Positions 8,655 through 17,055 of a DNA stretch of 60,863 bases are shown one piece after another. A program made the position numbers and the translations under genes. This DNA comes from Oscillospiraceae bacterium (lineage in GTDB: Bacteria > Bacillota > Clostridia > Oscillospirales > Oscillospiraceae), in assembly GCA_024697625.1 (NCBI GenBank), contig JAILFJ010000046.1:1-60863 (forward strand). The letters are read 5' to 3'. Positions within the stretch are counted from its first letter, which is position 1. Each line of letters begins with the position of its first letter. Below the pieces are notes generated by a model. The model was not told the DNA's origin, did no database searches, and was given only the letters and a program-made list of their open reading frames with translations.

Positions 8655-9179
8655 TCAGATGACGTCGATCTGGCAGCTCCGCATCGTCTGCAGCGCTGCC
8701 TCGTGAAGCGCCGGGGTAACCCCTGCGCAGCAGGATGCGTCCACCGAGATCGGGGCCTCCGGGAAATGGGCCTTCAGGATGAGCGCGTTGCTCACCACGC
8801 AGATATCCGTGCAAAGGCCGATCAGCTCAATGCTGAATTCCTCCCCGTCCGCCGCCTCCGTCATCAGATGCGGCAGCGTCGTGGAGCCGAAGGTGTACTT
8901 CTGCACCTTGAAGTGCGGCATCTCCTCCACAACCTCTCCGACTCTCTCGTCCAGCTCCCAGCCTTCTGTCCCGTAGATACAGTGCGGAACCGGAAGCTTC
9001 TTTCCCTCCGGGGTTTCGAGATAGTCCTCAAAATGCGTATCATAGGTGACGAAGAGATCCCCGTCAAAACTTCTGATCTTCTCCACAACGGCGGGGACGA
9101 TCGCCTCCGCTTCCTTCGTGCCGAGGGCACCGTCAACAAAGTCCCTCTGCATATCGACCACAACCAGAAACTGTTTCAT
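8655..9179 (-). CDS. Nicotinamidase-like cysteine hydrolase (isochorismatase superfamily)
   Basis: 174 residues. The catalytic triad of the superfamily can be read as Asp9 (VVDMQRDF), Lys94 and Cys127 (GLCTDICVVSNAL). A nicotinamidase-like metal site is suggested by Asp47, His49 (YDTH) and His66. This favours nicotinamide deamidation for NAD salvage over isochorismate hydrolysis, but substrate cannot be proved from sequence. The start MKQFLVVVD has AAGGAG at a good distance; a longer frame without a ribosome site was rejected. The gene is alone on the minus strand inside the folate region and divergent from fhs. Confidence 0.85.
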   Translation of the reverse strand: MKQFLVVVDMQRDFVDGALGTKEAEAIVPAVVEKIRSFDGDLFVTYDTHFEDYLETPEGKKLPVPHCIYGTEGWELDERVGEVVEEMPHFKVQKYTFGSTTLPHLMTEAADGEEFSIELIGLCTDICVVSNALILKAHFPEAPISVDASCCAGVTPALHEAALQTMRSCQIDVI

Positions 9180-9213
9180 GTTCCACCTGCTCCTTTTTAT
9201 GCTGATGTACGGC

Positions 9214-9242
9214 ATTATAGCAGAAGACCGTACGGAAAACAA
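9214..9242 (-). promoter_or_regulatory. Promoter of the nicotinamidase-like gene with an inverted repeat over its -10
   Basis: Minus strand TTGTTT (9242-9237), 17 bases, TATAAT (9219-9214). GTACGG (9208-9213) and CCGTAC (9228-9233) form an inverted repeat spanning the -10, a possible operator. The forward promoter for fhs could not be placed with confidence. Confidence 0.6.
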
Positions 9243-9284
9243 GAAACCCTGATTTAAAAATACTTGCTTCACAGGAGGTTACCC

Positions 9285-10955
9285 ATGGCATTCAAATCTG
9301 ACATTGAGATCGCGCAGGAAGCGACTCTGCTGCCCATCAGCACGGTTGCGGCATCCCTCGGCATTCCGGACGATGCGGTGGAGCACTACGGCAGATACAA
9401 GGCGAAGCTGGACCTCCGTGAGCTGAAGGAGCTGCCGGAGAAGGGCAGGCTGATCCTTGTCACGGCCATCACCCCCACCCCGGCCGGCGAGGGCAAAACC
9501 ACCACCTCGGTGGGTCTCACCGACGGTCTGCGCAGGATCGGCAAGAACGCCGTTGTCGCCCTCCGCGAGCCCAGTCTCGGCCCCGTTTTCGGCATCAAGG
9601 GCGGCGCAGCAGGCGGCGGCTACGCCCAGGTTGTGCCCATGGAGGACATCAACCTCCACTTTACCGGAGACTTCCACGCCATCGGCGCAGCCAACAACCT
9701 GCTGGCCGCCATGCTGGACAACCATATTCAGCAGGGGAACGACCTCGGTATCGACCCCAAGCAGATCACCTGGAAGCGTGCGGTTGACATGAACGACCGG
9801 CAGCTGCGCCACATCGTCGACGGGCTCGGCGGCAGAGCGCAGGGCGTTCCCAGAGAGGACGGCTTCGAGATCACGGTTGCGAGCGAGATCATGGCCGTGC
9901 TGTGCCTCGCCTCGGACCTGGCCGATCTGAAGGCGCGCCTCGCGCGGATCATCGTCGGCTATACCTATGACGGCCAGCCCATCACCGCCCACGACCTGAA
10001 AGCCGAGGGCGCCATGACGGCCCTGCTGAAGGACGCCATCAAGCCGAATCTGGTCCAGACCCTCGAGGGGACGCCCGCTTTCATCCACGGCGGTCCCTTT
10101 GCCAACATCGCCCACGGCTGCAACTCCGTCTCCGCCACCCGCACGGCGCTCCGGCTTGCGGATTACGTCGTCACGGAGGCGGGCTTTGCCGCGGACCTGG
10201 GCGCCGAGAAGTTTCTGGACATCAAGTGCCGCATCGCGGAGCTGCATCCCTCGGCCGTCGTCATCGTCGCCACCGTCCGCGCGCTCAAGTATCACGGCGG
10301 CGTGCCGAAGGCCGAGCTCGACCGTGAGAACCTGGAGGCGCTGGAAAAGGGTCTGCCCAACCTGCTGCAGCACGTCGGGAATATCAGGGACGTCTTCGGG
10401 CTTCCCTGTGTGGTGGCCGTCAACGCCTTTCCCACCGATACCGAGGCGGAGCTCCGGATGGTGGAGCAGAAGTGCCACGAGCTCGGCGTCAATGTGGCGC
10501 TGAGCGAGGTGTGGGCCAAGGGCGGCGAGGGCGGCCGGGCTCTGGCCGAAGAAGTCGTGCGCCTCTGCGAGCAGCCCAATCACTTCTCCTTCAGCTATCC
10601 GCTGGACATGAGCATTGAGGAAAAGCTGGAGACCATCTGCAGACGCATCTATCACGCCGACGGGGTGGAGCTGACCGCCAACGCAAAGAAGCAGGCCCGG
10701 CAGCTCACCGACCTGGGCTTCGGCGGCCTTCCCATCTGCATGGCCAAGACCCAGTATTCCTTCTCTGATGACGCAGCTCTCCTCGGTGCGCCGAAGGGCT
10801 TCACCGTCACCGTGCGCAACCTGAAGGTCAGCGCAGGCGCAGGCTTCATCGTCGCCCTGACCGGCGACATCATGACCATGCCGGGGCTTCCGAAGGTACC
10901 GGCTGCAGAAAAGATCGATGTGGATGAAAACGGCCGCATCAGCGGGCTGTTCTGA
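9285..10955 (+). CDS. fhs: Formate-tetrahydrofolate ligase
   Basis: Makes 10-formyl-THF from formate, THF and ATP, the entry step of the folate branch in acetogens and a source of formyl groups for purines. 556 residues, the normal length. The family's ATP loop [16 protein letters not shown] is near residue 65. The start MAFKSDIE was chosen because AGGAGG lies 6 bases before it. It heads the run fhs-folD-folT-fchA with gaps of 3, 22 and 6 bases, clearly one operon. The 10-formyl-THF product is used by PurN and the AICAR transformylase encoded at 33-36 kb. Confidence 0.97.
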   Translation: MAFKSDIEIAQEATLLPISTVAASLGIPDDAVEHYGRYKAKLDLRELKELPEKGRLILVTAITPTPAGEGKTTTSVGLTDGLRRIGKNAVVALREPSLGPVFGIKGGAAGGGYAQVVPMEDINLHFTGDFHAIGAANNLLAAMLDNHIQQGNDLGIDPKQITWKRAVDMNDRQLRHIVDGLGGRAQGVPREDGFEITVASEIMAVLCLASDLADLKARLARIIVGYTYDGQPITAHDLKAEGAMTALLKDAIKPNLVQTLEGTPAFIHGGPFANIAHGCNSVSATRTALRLADYVVTEAGFAADLGAEKFLDIKCRIAELHPSAVVIVATVRALKYHGGVPKAELDRENLEALEKGLPNLLQHVGNIRDVFGLPCVVAVNAFPTDTEAELRMVEQKCHELGVNVALSEVWAKGGEGGRALAEEVVRLCEQPNHFSFSYPLDMSIEEKLETICRRIYHADGVELTANAKKQARQLTDLGFGGLPICMAKTQYSFSDDAALLGAPKGFTVTVRNLKVSAGAGFIVALTGDIMTMPGLPKVPAAEKIDVDENGRISGLF

Positions 10956-10958
10956 GCC

Positions 10959-11810
10959 ATGGCGAAGCTGCTGAAGGGCGCTCCCGTCGCCGCCGCGCTG
11001 ACCGGGGAACTGATCCCGAGGGCGGAAGCGCTGAAGCGCAGCGGCATCACCCCCTGTCTCGCTATCCTCCGCGTCGGCGAGCGCACGGACGATCTGGCTT
11101 ACGAACGCGGAGCGCTGAAGCGCTGTGAGAGTGTGGGGATTGCCGTCAGGCGCTTTGTCCTCCCCGGCACGGCTACACAGAGCTGTCTGATGGATACCGT
11201 CGAAGAGATCAACCAGGATGACTCCATACACGGCTGTCTGCTCTTCCGCCCGCTGCCGAAGATGCTGGATGAGGAGTCCGCCTGCGCCGCTCTGGCTCCC
11301 CGGAAGGATGCGGACGGCATCACCCCGGCCTCCATGGCAGGGATTTATTCCGGCTTCGGCATCGGCTATGCCCCCTGCACGGCCCAGGCCTGCATGGAGC
11401 TTCTGCGGTACTACGGGATCGAAGCTGCCGGAAAGCGCGCCGCCGTCATCGGGCGCAGCCTGGTGATCGGGCGCCCTGTGGCGCAGCTTCTGATGGCGGC
11501 TGACGCAACCGTCACCGTCTGCCACACAAAAACCCGAAACCTGCCGGAGCTCGTCCGGGAGGCCGACCTCGTTGTGGCCGCCACAGGCCGCGCCGAGGCC
11601 ATCGGTCCGGAATGCTTCCGGGAGGGCCAGGTGGTTCTGGATGTCGGCATCAACTGGTCGGAGGCCAGACAGAAGCTGGTCGGAGACGTGGATTTTGAGT
11701 CCGTTGAGCCGCTCGTCGCCGCAATCAGCCCGGTGCCCAACGGGGTCGGTTCCGTCACCGCGGCAGTTCTCTGCAAGCACGTCATCGAGTCCGCCGAAAG
11801 GCTTCGTTAA
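10959..11810 (+). CDS. folD: Methylene-THF dehydrogenase / methenyl-THF cyclohydrolase
   Basis: Bifunctional one-carbon enzyme interconverting 10-formyl-, methenyl- and methylene-THF. 283 residues, the usual FolD length. GRSLVIGRPVAQLL (about 167-180) is the nucleotide-binding signature, and DGITPASMAG corresponds to the conserved DG-P segment. The usual catalytic region carries YERGALKRCESVGI, slightly diverged from the common YVxxKxKxCxxxGI (Arg-Gly-Ala where many enzymes have a Lys), so the catalytic lysine should be checked by alignment. It begins 3 bases after the fhs stop codon. Confidence 0.93.
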   Translation: MAKLLKGAPVAAALTGELIPRAEALKRSGITPCLAILRVGERTDDLAYERGALKRCESVGIAVRRFVLPGTATQSCLMDTVEEINQDDSIHGCLLFRPLPKMLDEESACAALAPRKDADGITPASMAGIYSGFGIGYAPCTAQACMELLRYYGIEAAGKRAAVIGRSLVIGRPVAQLLMAADATVTVCHTKTRNLPELVREADLVVAATGRAEAIGPECFREGQVVLDVGINWSEARQKLVGDVDFESVEPLVAAISPVPNGVGSVTAAVLCKHVIESAERLR

Positions 11811-11832
11811 CAGCAGGCAAGGAGCAGATCGT

Positions 11833-12342
11833 ATGTCCAAACCCTTTTTCACAACCCGCACCCTCACCTCCCTTGCGCTCCTCACCGCGCTGGAGATCAT
11901 TCTTTCGCGGTTTCTGTCCCTCAGCATGTGGAACATCAAGATCGGCTTCAGCTTCATCCCGGTCGTCGTCGCCGCCATGCTCTTCGGCCCGCTGGCCGCC
12001 GGGACGGTCGGGGCGCTCGCCGACTTCATCGGAGCCCTTCTGTTCCCCATCGGGACCTACTTCCCCGGCTTCACGCTGACGGCCTTCCTGACCGGCCTGG
12101 TCTTCGGATTCTTTCTGTACCGCGGCCGGAGCTGGCCCCGGGCCGTAGCCGCCGTCGCAGTCAACCAGTTTGTCCTGAGCCTCTTTCTCAACACGCTGTG
12201 GATCTCGCTGCTCTACGGCTCTCCCTACGGTCCTCTTCTTGCGACGCGGGTGATCCAGTGCGTCATTCTCAGCGCGGTACAGCTTGTCTGCATCCCGGCC
12301 ATCGGGAGGCTCCTGGACCGATACGGAAACAAGAAAGGCTGA
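11833..12342 (+). CDS. folT: ECF transporter substrate-binding subunit, folate type
   Basis: A 169-residue membrane protein with about five or six hydrophobic segments. RTLTSLALLTALEIILSRF and IKIGFSFIPVVVAAMLFGP are typical of the S component (FolT) of energy-coupling-factor transporters, which captures folate and works with a shared EcfA/A'/T module not present in this window. GGAG lies 8 bases before the ATG at 11833; the longer open frame upstream overlaps folD and was rejected. Folate specificity is inferred from similarity and from its place between folD and fchA. Confidence 0.88.
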   Translation: MSKPFFTTRTLTSLALLTALEIILSRFLSLSMWNIKIGFSFIPVVVAAMLFGPLAAGTVGALADFIGALLFPIGTYFPGFTLTAFLTGLVFGFFLYRGRSWPRAVAAVAVNQFVLSLFLNTLWISLLYGSPYGPLLATRVIQCVILSAVQLVCIPAIGRLLDRYGNKKG

Positions 12343-12348
12343 ACACCT

Positions 12349-12981
12349 ATGGACGATTCTCTCTCCGCATTGCAGCTGTCTGATTTTACCGCTCAACTCG
12401 CCTCCAAAGCGCCCGTCCCCGGCGGGGGCGGCGTGGCCGCGCTGGTCGGTGCCCTCGCCGCAGCGCTCGGGACCATGGCGGCGAACCTGACTCTGGGGAA
12501 GAAAAAGTATCTCCCCTACGAGGCGGAGCACCGCTCCATCATCGCCGAAACTGACGCGCTCCGGCTCCGGCTTCTTGAGCTGATCGATGAGGATGCCGCT
12601 GTTTTCGAGCCGCTCTCACGCGCCTACGCCATGGACAGAAACGACCCGGAATACGCCCCGACGCTCCTCGCTGCCACCGTGGATGCCTGCCGGGTGCCCC
12701 TTGAAACCATGCGTTACTGCGCCGATCTCATCTCACTTCTGGAGCGGCTCCGCGGGATCTGCAGCGCTCTGCTGCTGTCCGACGTGGGCTGCGCCGCCCT
12801 CGCCGCGCGGGCAGCGATGGAGTCCGCCGCCATGAATGTCTTTGTCAACACCCGCAGCATTCCTGAGGCACCGGAGGCCGTCATACTGGAAGCACATGCG
12901 GATAAGCTGCTTCGGGAGTATATTCCCCGGGCGCAGGCGGTGGCGGACCTCGTGACGGAGCATCTGAGGACACCGCGGTAA
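12349..12981 (+). CDS. fchA: Formimino-THF cyclodeaminase family protein
   Basis: 210 residues of the cyclodeaminase/cyclohydrolase fold: N-terminal APVPGGGGVAALVGALAAALGTMAANLT, then a largely helical body. The family converts 5-formimino-THF to methenyl-THF plus ammonia, or acts as a methenyl-THF cyclohydrolase. In purinolytic and acetogenic clostridia it is commonly linked to fhs and folD, as here (6 bases after folT). It would feed methenyl-THF from formimino donors into the pool handled by FolD. Which of the two activities it has cannot be told from sequence. Confidence 0.9.
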   Translation: MDDSLSALQLSDFTAQLASKAPVPGGGGVAALVGALAAALGTMAANLTLGKKKYLPYEAEHRSIIAETDALRLRLLELIDEDAAVFEPLSRAYAMDRNDPEYAPTLLAATVDACRVPLETMRYCADLISLLERLRGICSALLLSDVGCAALAARAAMESAAMNVFVNTRSIPEAPEAVILEAHADKLLREYIPRAQAVADLVTEHLRTPR

Positions 12982-13057
12982 GGACATTATGGCCCAGGGT
13001 CAGGCGGCTTCCTTCTGACGTTTTCCGGCGCAGACTCTCAGTAACTGAACACGGTAA

Positions 13058-13091
13058 CGGCACGGGCATCTCCGACGAGATGCTCGTGCCG
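13058..13091. terminator. Hairpin between convergent fchA and UroD-B12 genes
   Basis: CGGCACGGGCATCTC (13058-13072) pairs with 13077-13091 over 15 positions with one G-U, with a 4-base loop, followed by CTGTGGTTTT. It lies between convergent genes and may end both transcripts. Confidence 0.65.
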
Positions 13092-13136
13092 CTGTGGTTT
13101 TGCTGTATTGACGTTGCTGTATTGATGTCGTTCTTC

Positions 13137-14849
13137 TCAGGCGCTCAGGAGCTCCACCGCAAGTCTTGCGGCGGCGCCGGCGTCATCGGTATAGGCGTCT
13201 GCGCCGATCTCTTCGCAGAAGCCCTGGGTGATGGGGGCGCCGCCGACCATGATCTTGACCCGGTCGCGGATCCCCTCCTCCTCCGAGAGCTGCACCACCC
13301 TGCGCATCTCGCTCATGGTCGTGGTCAGAAGCGACGAGCAGGCGATGATGTCACAGTTCCGCTCCTTCGCCGTCTTCACGAAGTCCTCCGGGCTGACGTC
13401 GACTCCGAGGTCAATCACATCCAGACCGACGCCTTCCATCATGATCCGGACCAGATTCTTCCCGATGTCGTGCAGGTCGCCCTTCACAGTGCCGATGCAG
13501 ACTCTTCCGGCCGGAGCGCTGCTCTTTCCGGTCAGCAGGGGCTTCAGAACTTCTGTCGCCGCGTTCATGCACCGCGCCGCCATCAGCATCTCGGGCACAA
13601 AGGCGCGGCCCGCCGAGAAGTCCTCACCCAGACGGTTCATTCCGGCGACCAGGCCTGCGTTGAGGACGGTCTGGGCGTCTATCCCGGACTCCAGGCACTG
13701 CTTCGTCAGATTCACAACCCGCTTCTTCTGGCCGCGGCAGAGGGCATCCGAGACGGCAGACAGCAGCTCGCTGTTCTCCTCCCCGGTCTCCTGCATCGGC
13801 ACGCTGGCCGTCGCTCCTGTTCTCTGCCGTCTCGCAACGGGCGGCAGGGCGGTCACCGGCATGTGAAGCCCTGCGTTGTATCGGTCGATCTCGTCGTCGA
13901 TCAGCGGATCCACATGCGGATAGACGGTTCCGCTCAGTCCGTAGGTGATGCTGGGGATAAAGTGTCCGCCCGGGCAGTAGCGCTGCAGCGCGTCTCTGAC
14001 ATAGTTCCGGATCTCCTCCTCGGTGGAGTCCGGCCGGTCAATGGCCGCCCCGATGCCGCCCATGAACACGAGGCTCCCGTTCATCCGCTTCTGGATGGCG
14101 GGGATGTCGTTCTCCGGCAGGGTCCCCTGCCAGACCTGAATTCCGACCTCGGTCATGTCCTCCAGGATGGGGGCGAGGTATGAGTCGGCATGGTGGATCG
14201 CGATGCAGCCGCGTGAGCGGATATAGCCGTAGAAGCGGCGGTAGGGTTCCTTATAGAATTCCCGCCACATCTCCGGCTTCATGAAGAGCGCTTCCTTTGT
14301 TCCCCAGTCGTCATGGGAGAAGATGGCCTCCGGCTGCAGGCCGTCGATCAGCATCTTCACATAGCGGATGCGGTAGTCGGTGATGTAATCGATCAGCTCA
14401 TGCATCTCGTCCGGATGCTCATAGAGATTGGTCAGGGTATCCTCAAAGCCCATCAGGAAGTGGGTCTGCTCGAAGATCCCCGTTCCCATGAAGCCGCAGA
14501 TCACCTTCTGGTCTCCGGCCGCCTCGCGGGCCCTCTGGGCCCACACCTCCCAGCCCTCGCTGCAGTTTGCCTCCAGGTCCGGCGCATGGACGTAGTCCCG
14601 CCAGTGTGTGACGTCCGGGCAGACCTTGTTTTCCGCCGTGATGATCGGCGTGGCGCCCGGCGCATCCTTCGGGAAGGCGATCGTGGTACCCCAGCGGTCC
14701 TTGCTGACGGTGCCCGGGATCCGGTTGCCGGTCAGGTACATCAGGATCGGATCCGGCAGGACAATATGCAGCGCTTCATACTGCTTCAGCTGGCGCTCCG
14801 GCTGTCCGTCCGGTTTCAGCAGTTCCAGAAAAATCTCTCTCGGTGTCAT
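13137..14849 (-). CDS. UroD-family methyltransferase fused to a B12-binding (corrinoid) domain
   Basis: About 570 residues in two parts. Residues 1 to about 340 have the uroporphyrinogen-decarboxylase fold used by corrinoid methyltransferases such as MtaA/CmuA. After a linker rich in Pro/Arg/Thr, residues 365-570 form a helical cap and cobalamin-binding Rossmann domain with GDLHDIGKN (about 456), whose histidine is the lower cobalt ligand. Where MtaA-type enzymes usually show a His-x-Cys zinc pair, this protein reads IHHADSYLAP, so a zinc cysteine seems to be missing. The ATG at 14849 has AAGGGA 6 bases upstream. It follows a DUF2284 gene by 29 bases and faces, across a divergent promoter, genes for a corrinoid activator and homocysteine methyltransferase. 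The likely role is to take a methyl group from an unknown donor onto its own corrinoid. Confidence 0.88.
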   Translation of the reverse strand: MTPREIFLELLKPDGQPERQLKQYEALHIVLPDPILMYLTGNRIPGTVSKDRWGTTIAFPKDAPGATPIITAENKVCPDVTHWRDYVHAPDLEANCSEGWEVWAQRAREAAGDQKVICGFMGTGIFEQTHFLMGFEDTLTNLYEHPDEMHELIDYITDYRIRYVKMLIDGLQPEAIFSHDDWGTKEALFMKPEMWREFYKEPYRRFYGYIRSRGCIAIHHADSYLAPILEDMTEVGIQVWQGTLPENDIPAIQKRMNGSLVFMGGIGAAIDRPDSTEEEIRNYVRDALQRYCPGGHFIPSITYGLSGTVYPHVDPLIDDEIDRYNAGLHMPVTALPPVARRQRTGATASVPMQETGEENSELLSAVSDALCRGQKKRVVNLTKQCLESGIDAQTVLNAGLVAGMNRLGEDFSAGRAFVPEMLMAARCMNAATEVLKPLLTGKSSAPAGRVCIGTVKGDLHDIGKNLVRIMMEGVGLDVIDLGVDVSPEDFVKTAKERNCDIIACSSLLTTTMSEMRRVVQLSEEEGIRDRVKIMVGGAPITQGFCEEIGADAYTDDAGAAARLAVELLSA

Positions 14850-14878
14850 GGGCATTCCCTTCTTTTCGGTTTATTATA

Positions 14879-15409
14879 TCAGGCTTTGATCAGCACGCAT
14901 GAGCTGTATGTCAGGGTTTTCGGTCCGTAATAGTATCTCAGGCCCGCCTGGGTGCACACCTCGCTCACCAGCAGCCCGTAAGCCTCCATGGACGAGAGCA
15001 TCCTCTTCGGAAAGCGGCAGGGCCTGTCCGGATAGCTGCAGCTGCGGCATACCGTACAGCTCCCGGCGCTGAGGGGAAGGCAGTCCAGGCACAGAAGCCT
15101 CGCCTGCCGGGCCAGCGTCATGAAGTGTGCCTTGTGCAGCCGCTCCGCCGCGGCCATGGCCTCGATGTCGAACTCGTCCTCCAGTTCGGCGGTGGTCTGC
15201 ACCAAAACCCCGCCTGTATAGCGGTGCATGCGCTCCTGGGTATGCTCGATGCTTCCGCAGGCCGGCGGGCAGCTCCAGCTCCGGTCATACCTCTGGCAGC
15301 GTCCTGCGGCACACATGTCCCGGACCTCCGGAAGCGCGCGCAGCCTCGCAGGCTCGAGTTCCGCCGCATGCGAGAACCCGATCTCCAGAGCCAGACTGAC
15401 GAGATCCAT
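14879..15409 (-). CDS. DUF2284-family cysteine-rich metal-binding protein
   Basis: 176 residues with many cysteines: CRQRYDRSWSCPPACG near residue 40, which fits the CP-C signature of DUF2284, then CLDC and CTVCRSCSYPDRPCRFP in the second half. Iron-sulfur or zinc binding is likely. The family has no established function but often lies near corrinoid methyltransferases. AGGAGGT is 8 bases before the ATG at 15409. It is the first gene of a two-gene transcript with the UroD-B12 fusion and is read from a near-perfect promoter at 15471-15499. Confidence 0.85.
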   Translation of the reverse strand: MDLVSLALEIGFSHAAELEPARLRALPEVRDMCAAGRCQRYDRSWSCPPACGSIEHTQERMHRYTGGVLVQTTAELEDEFDIEAMAAAERLHKAHFMTLARQARLLCLDCLPLSAGSCTVCRSCSYPDRPCRFPKRMLSSMEAYGLLVSEVCTQAGLRYYYGPKTLTYSSCVLIKA

Positions 15410-15423
15410 CCGCAGGCACCTCC

Positions 15424-15452
15424 TTGACAAAGCGTTCCGAACAGGCTAATAT
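15424..15452 (+). promoter_or_regulatory. Consensus promoter for the RACo-like gene
   Basis: TTGACA (15424-15429), 17 bases, TAATAT (15447-15452). Predicted start near 15459, ahead of the ATG at 15505. Confidence 0.8.
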
Positions 15453-15470
15453 GATTAAAAGATTTGAGTT

Positions 15471-15499
15471 ATTATACAGAAGGATCCGGGCTCTGTCAA
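15471..15499 (-). promoter_or_regulatory. Perfect-consensus promoter for the DUF2284 / UroD-B12 genes
   Basis: On the minus strand TTGACA (15499-15494), exactly 17 bases, TATAAT (15476-15471). The two facing promoters lie 18 bases apart with their start sites crossing, so RNA polymerases would collide; mutual interference is possible. Confidence 0.85.
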
Positions 15500-15504
15500 C
15501 GATT

Positions 15505-17055
15505 ATGGAAGCGAAAACTCTGTGTAAAATCACAATAAAAACGGACACGGACGAGTTCAGCGTCTCCGCGCCCCGGGGCACACGTCTTCTGGATCTGCTG
15601 CGGCAGGCCGGGCTCTCGGTTTCCGCGCCCTGCGGGGGCAACGGAACCTGCGGGAGATGCCTCGTCGAGCTGGACGGATGCTCCGTCCCGGCCTGTCAGA
15701 CGGAGGTCAGGGGAGACTGTACCGTCAGGCTGAGCGAGCTGGCCGGAGGAGCGATTCTCTCCTCTTCCTTTCCGGCCGCCTCCTCCGGCGCTGCCCCGGA
15801 CCGCGTTCCCGACAGGGCTCTCTCCGGTCCGCTCGGGCTCGCCGTCGATCTGGGAACCACCACCGTTGCCGCGGAGCTGCTGGATCTCTCCGACGGAAAG
15901 AGCCTCGGCGCTTCGGCTGTCTGGAACGCCCAGGCGCCCTTCGGGGCTGACGTCATCACGCGGTGCCAGTACTGTATGGAACACCCGGACGGCGTCGGAG
16001 AATTACAGCAGGTGATCCGGGCACAGACAGCCCGGCTGTGCCGGGAGCTCGGCGCAGACCCTGCTATGCTGAAGGAGACCTTCGTTGCCGGCAACACCGT
16101 CATGCAGCACCTCTACGCCGGGCTGTCCCCGGTCGGGATTTCGGTCGCGCCTTTTCTGCCGGAGGTCTGGTTCACGGGGGACGAGCCGCTGGAACCGGGG
16201 CTCTCCTATGCCCCCTGCGTCGCCGGTTATGTCGGCGGAGACATCACGGCAGGCATCCTGGCCAGCGGACTCTACAGCCGGGACGAGATCTCGCTCTTCC
16301 TGGATATCGGAACGAACGGAGAGATGGCCCTCGGCGGAGCCGGCGGCTTTCTCGGCTGTGCCGTAGCCTCAGGCCCCGCTTTTGAGGGGGTGGGGATCTC
16401 CTGCGGCATGCCCGGCGTCGACGGCGCCGTCAGCCACGTCTTCCGGAAGGACGGGGATCTCGGCTTCGAAGTCATCGGGAACGGCAGTCCGAAAGGGATC
16501 TGCGGCTCCGGGCTGATCGACCTGCTGGCCCTTCTGATCGAGAAGCGGGCCGTCAGCGGATACGGGCTGCTGCTCGGGCCGGACGAGGCGCCTGAAGAGC
16601 TTCTGCCACGGCTCGGGGAGGACCGGAACGGAAACGGGATTTTCTATCTCACGGAGGATCACTCCGTGTATCTCACTGCGGAGGACGTGCGGAAGCTGCA
16701 GCTTGCCAAGGCGGCTGTCGCCGCAGGGATTCAGGTGCTGCTGAAGGAGGCCGCAGTCAGCGCGGAGCAGCTGGACCGTCTCTATCTGGCGGGCGGTTTC
16801 GGCACCTATATGGACATAAACAGTGCCGTCACCGTCGGCATGCTGCCCGCAGCTCTCCGTGAGAAGACCGTGCTGCTGGGGAACAGTTCGCTGGCCGGGG
16901 CGCGCCTCGCGCTGACGGACAGAGAGAAGCGGGCAGAGCTTTTCCGCATCCGCGACAGCTTCCGCTATCTGGAGCTCTCGGCCAATGCGGAGTTTAACAG
17001 GGAGTACCCTGAGCAGATGATATTTTATGAGGAGGACGATGACGAATGGAACTGA
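15505..17055 (+). CDS. RACo-like reductive activator of corrinoid proteins (2Fe-2S plus ASKHA domain)
   Basis: About 516 residues. The N terminus is a 2Fe-2S ferredoxin domain with Cys43, Cys49, Cys52 and Cys64 (CGGNGTCGRC then C). From about residue 110 comes an ASKHA-type ATPase region, with AVDLGTTTVAAEL and LFLDIGTNGEMALG as phosphate loops and LAGGFGTYMDINSA near the end. Proteins of this build use ATP and an electron to reduce inactive Co(II) corrinoid back to Co(I). The ATG at 15505 has no strong ribosome site, but a promoter lies just upstream and earlier frames lack support. The homocysteine methyltransferase gene overlaps its end by 10 bases. It is the expected partner of the UroD-B12 protein opposite. 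Confidence 0.9.
   Translation: MEAKTLCKITIKTDTDEFSVSAPRGTRLLDLLRQAGLSVSAPCGGNGTCGRCLVELDGCSVPACQTEVRGDCTVRLSELAGGAILSSSFPAASSGAAPDRVPDRALSGPLGLAVDLGTTTVAAELLDLSDGKSLGASAVWNAQAPFGADVITRCQYCMEHPDGVGELQQVIRAQTARLCRELGADPAMLKETFVAGNTVMQHLYAGLSPVGISVAPFLPEVWFTGDEPLEPGLSYAPCVAGYVGGDITAGILASGLYSRDEISLFLDIGTNGEMALGGAGGFLGCAVASGPAFEGVGISCGMPGVDGAVSHVFRKDGDLGFEVIGNGSPKGICGSGLIDLLALLIEKRAVSGYGLLLGPDEAPEELLPRLGEDRNGNGIFYLTEDHSVYLTAEDVRKLQLAKAAVAAGIQVLLKEAAVSAEQLDRLYLAGGFGTYMDINSAVTVGMLPAALREKTVLLGNSSLAGARLALTDREKRAELFRIRDSFRYLELSANAEFNREYPEQMIFYEEDDDEWN

Noticed and set aside
9180-9284. THF riboswitch before fhs
   Set aside because: None of the conserved THF riboswitch elements that I know could be found in this short gap.
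9279-12050. 923-residue open frame antisense to fhs, folD and folT
   Set aside because: It crosses three well-supported genes, has no ribosome site and no recognisable domain.
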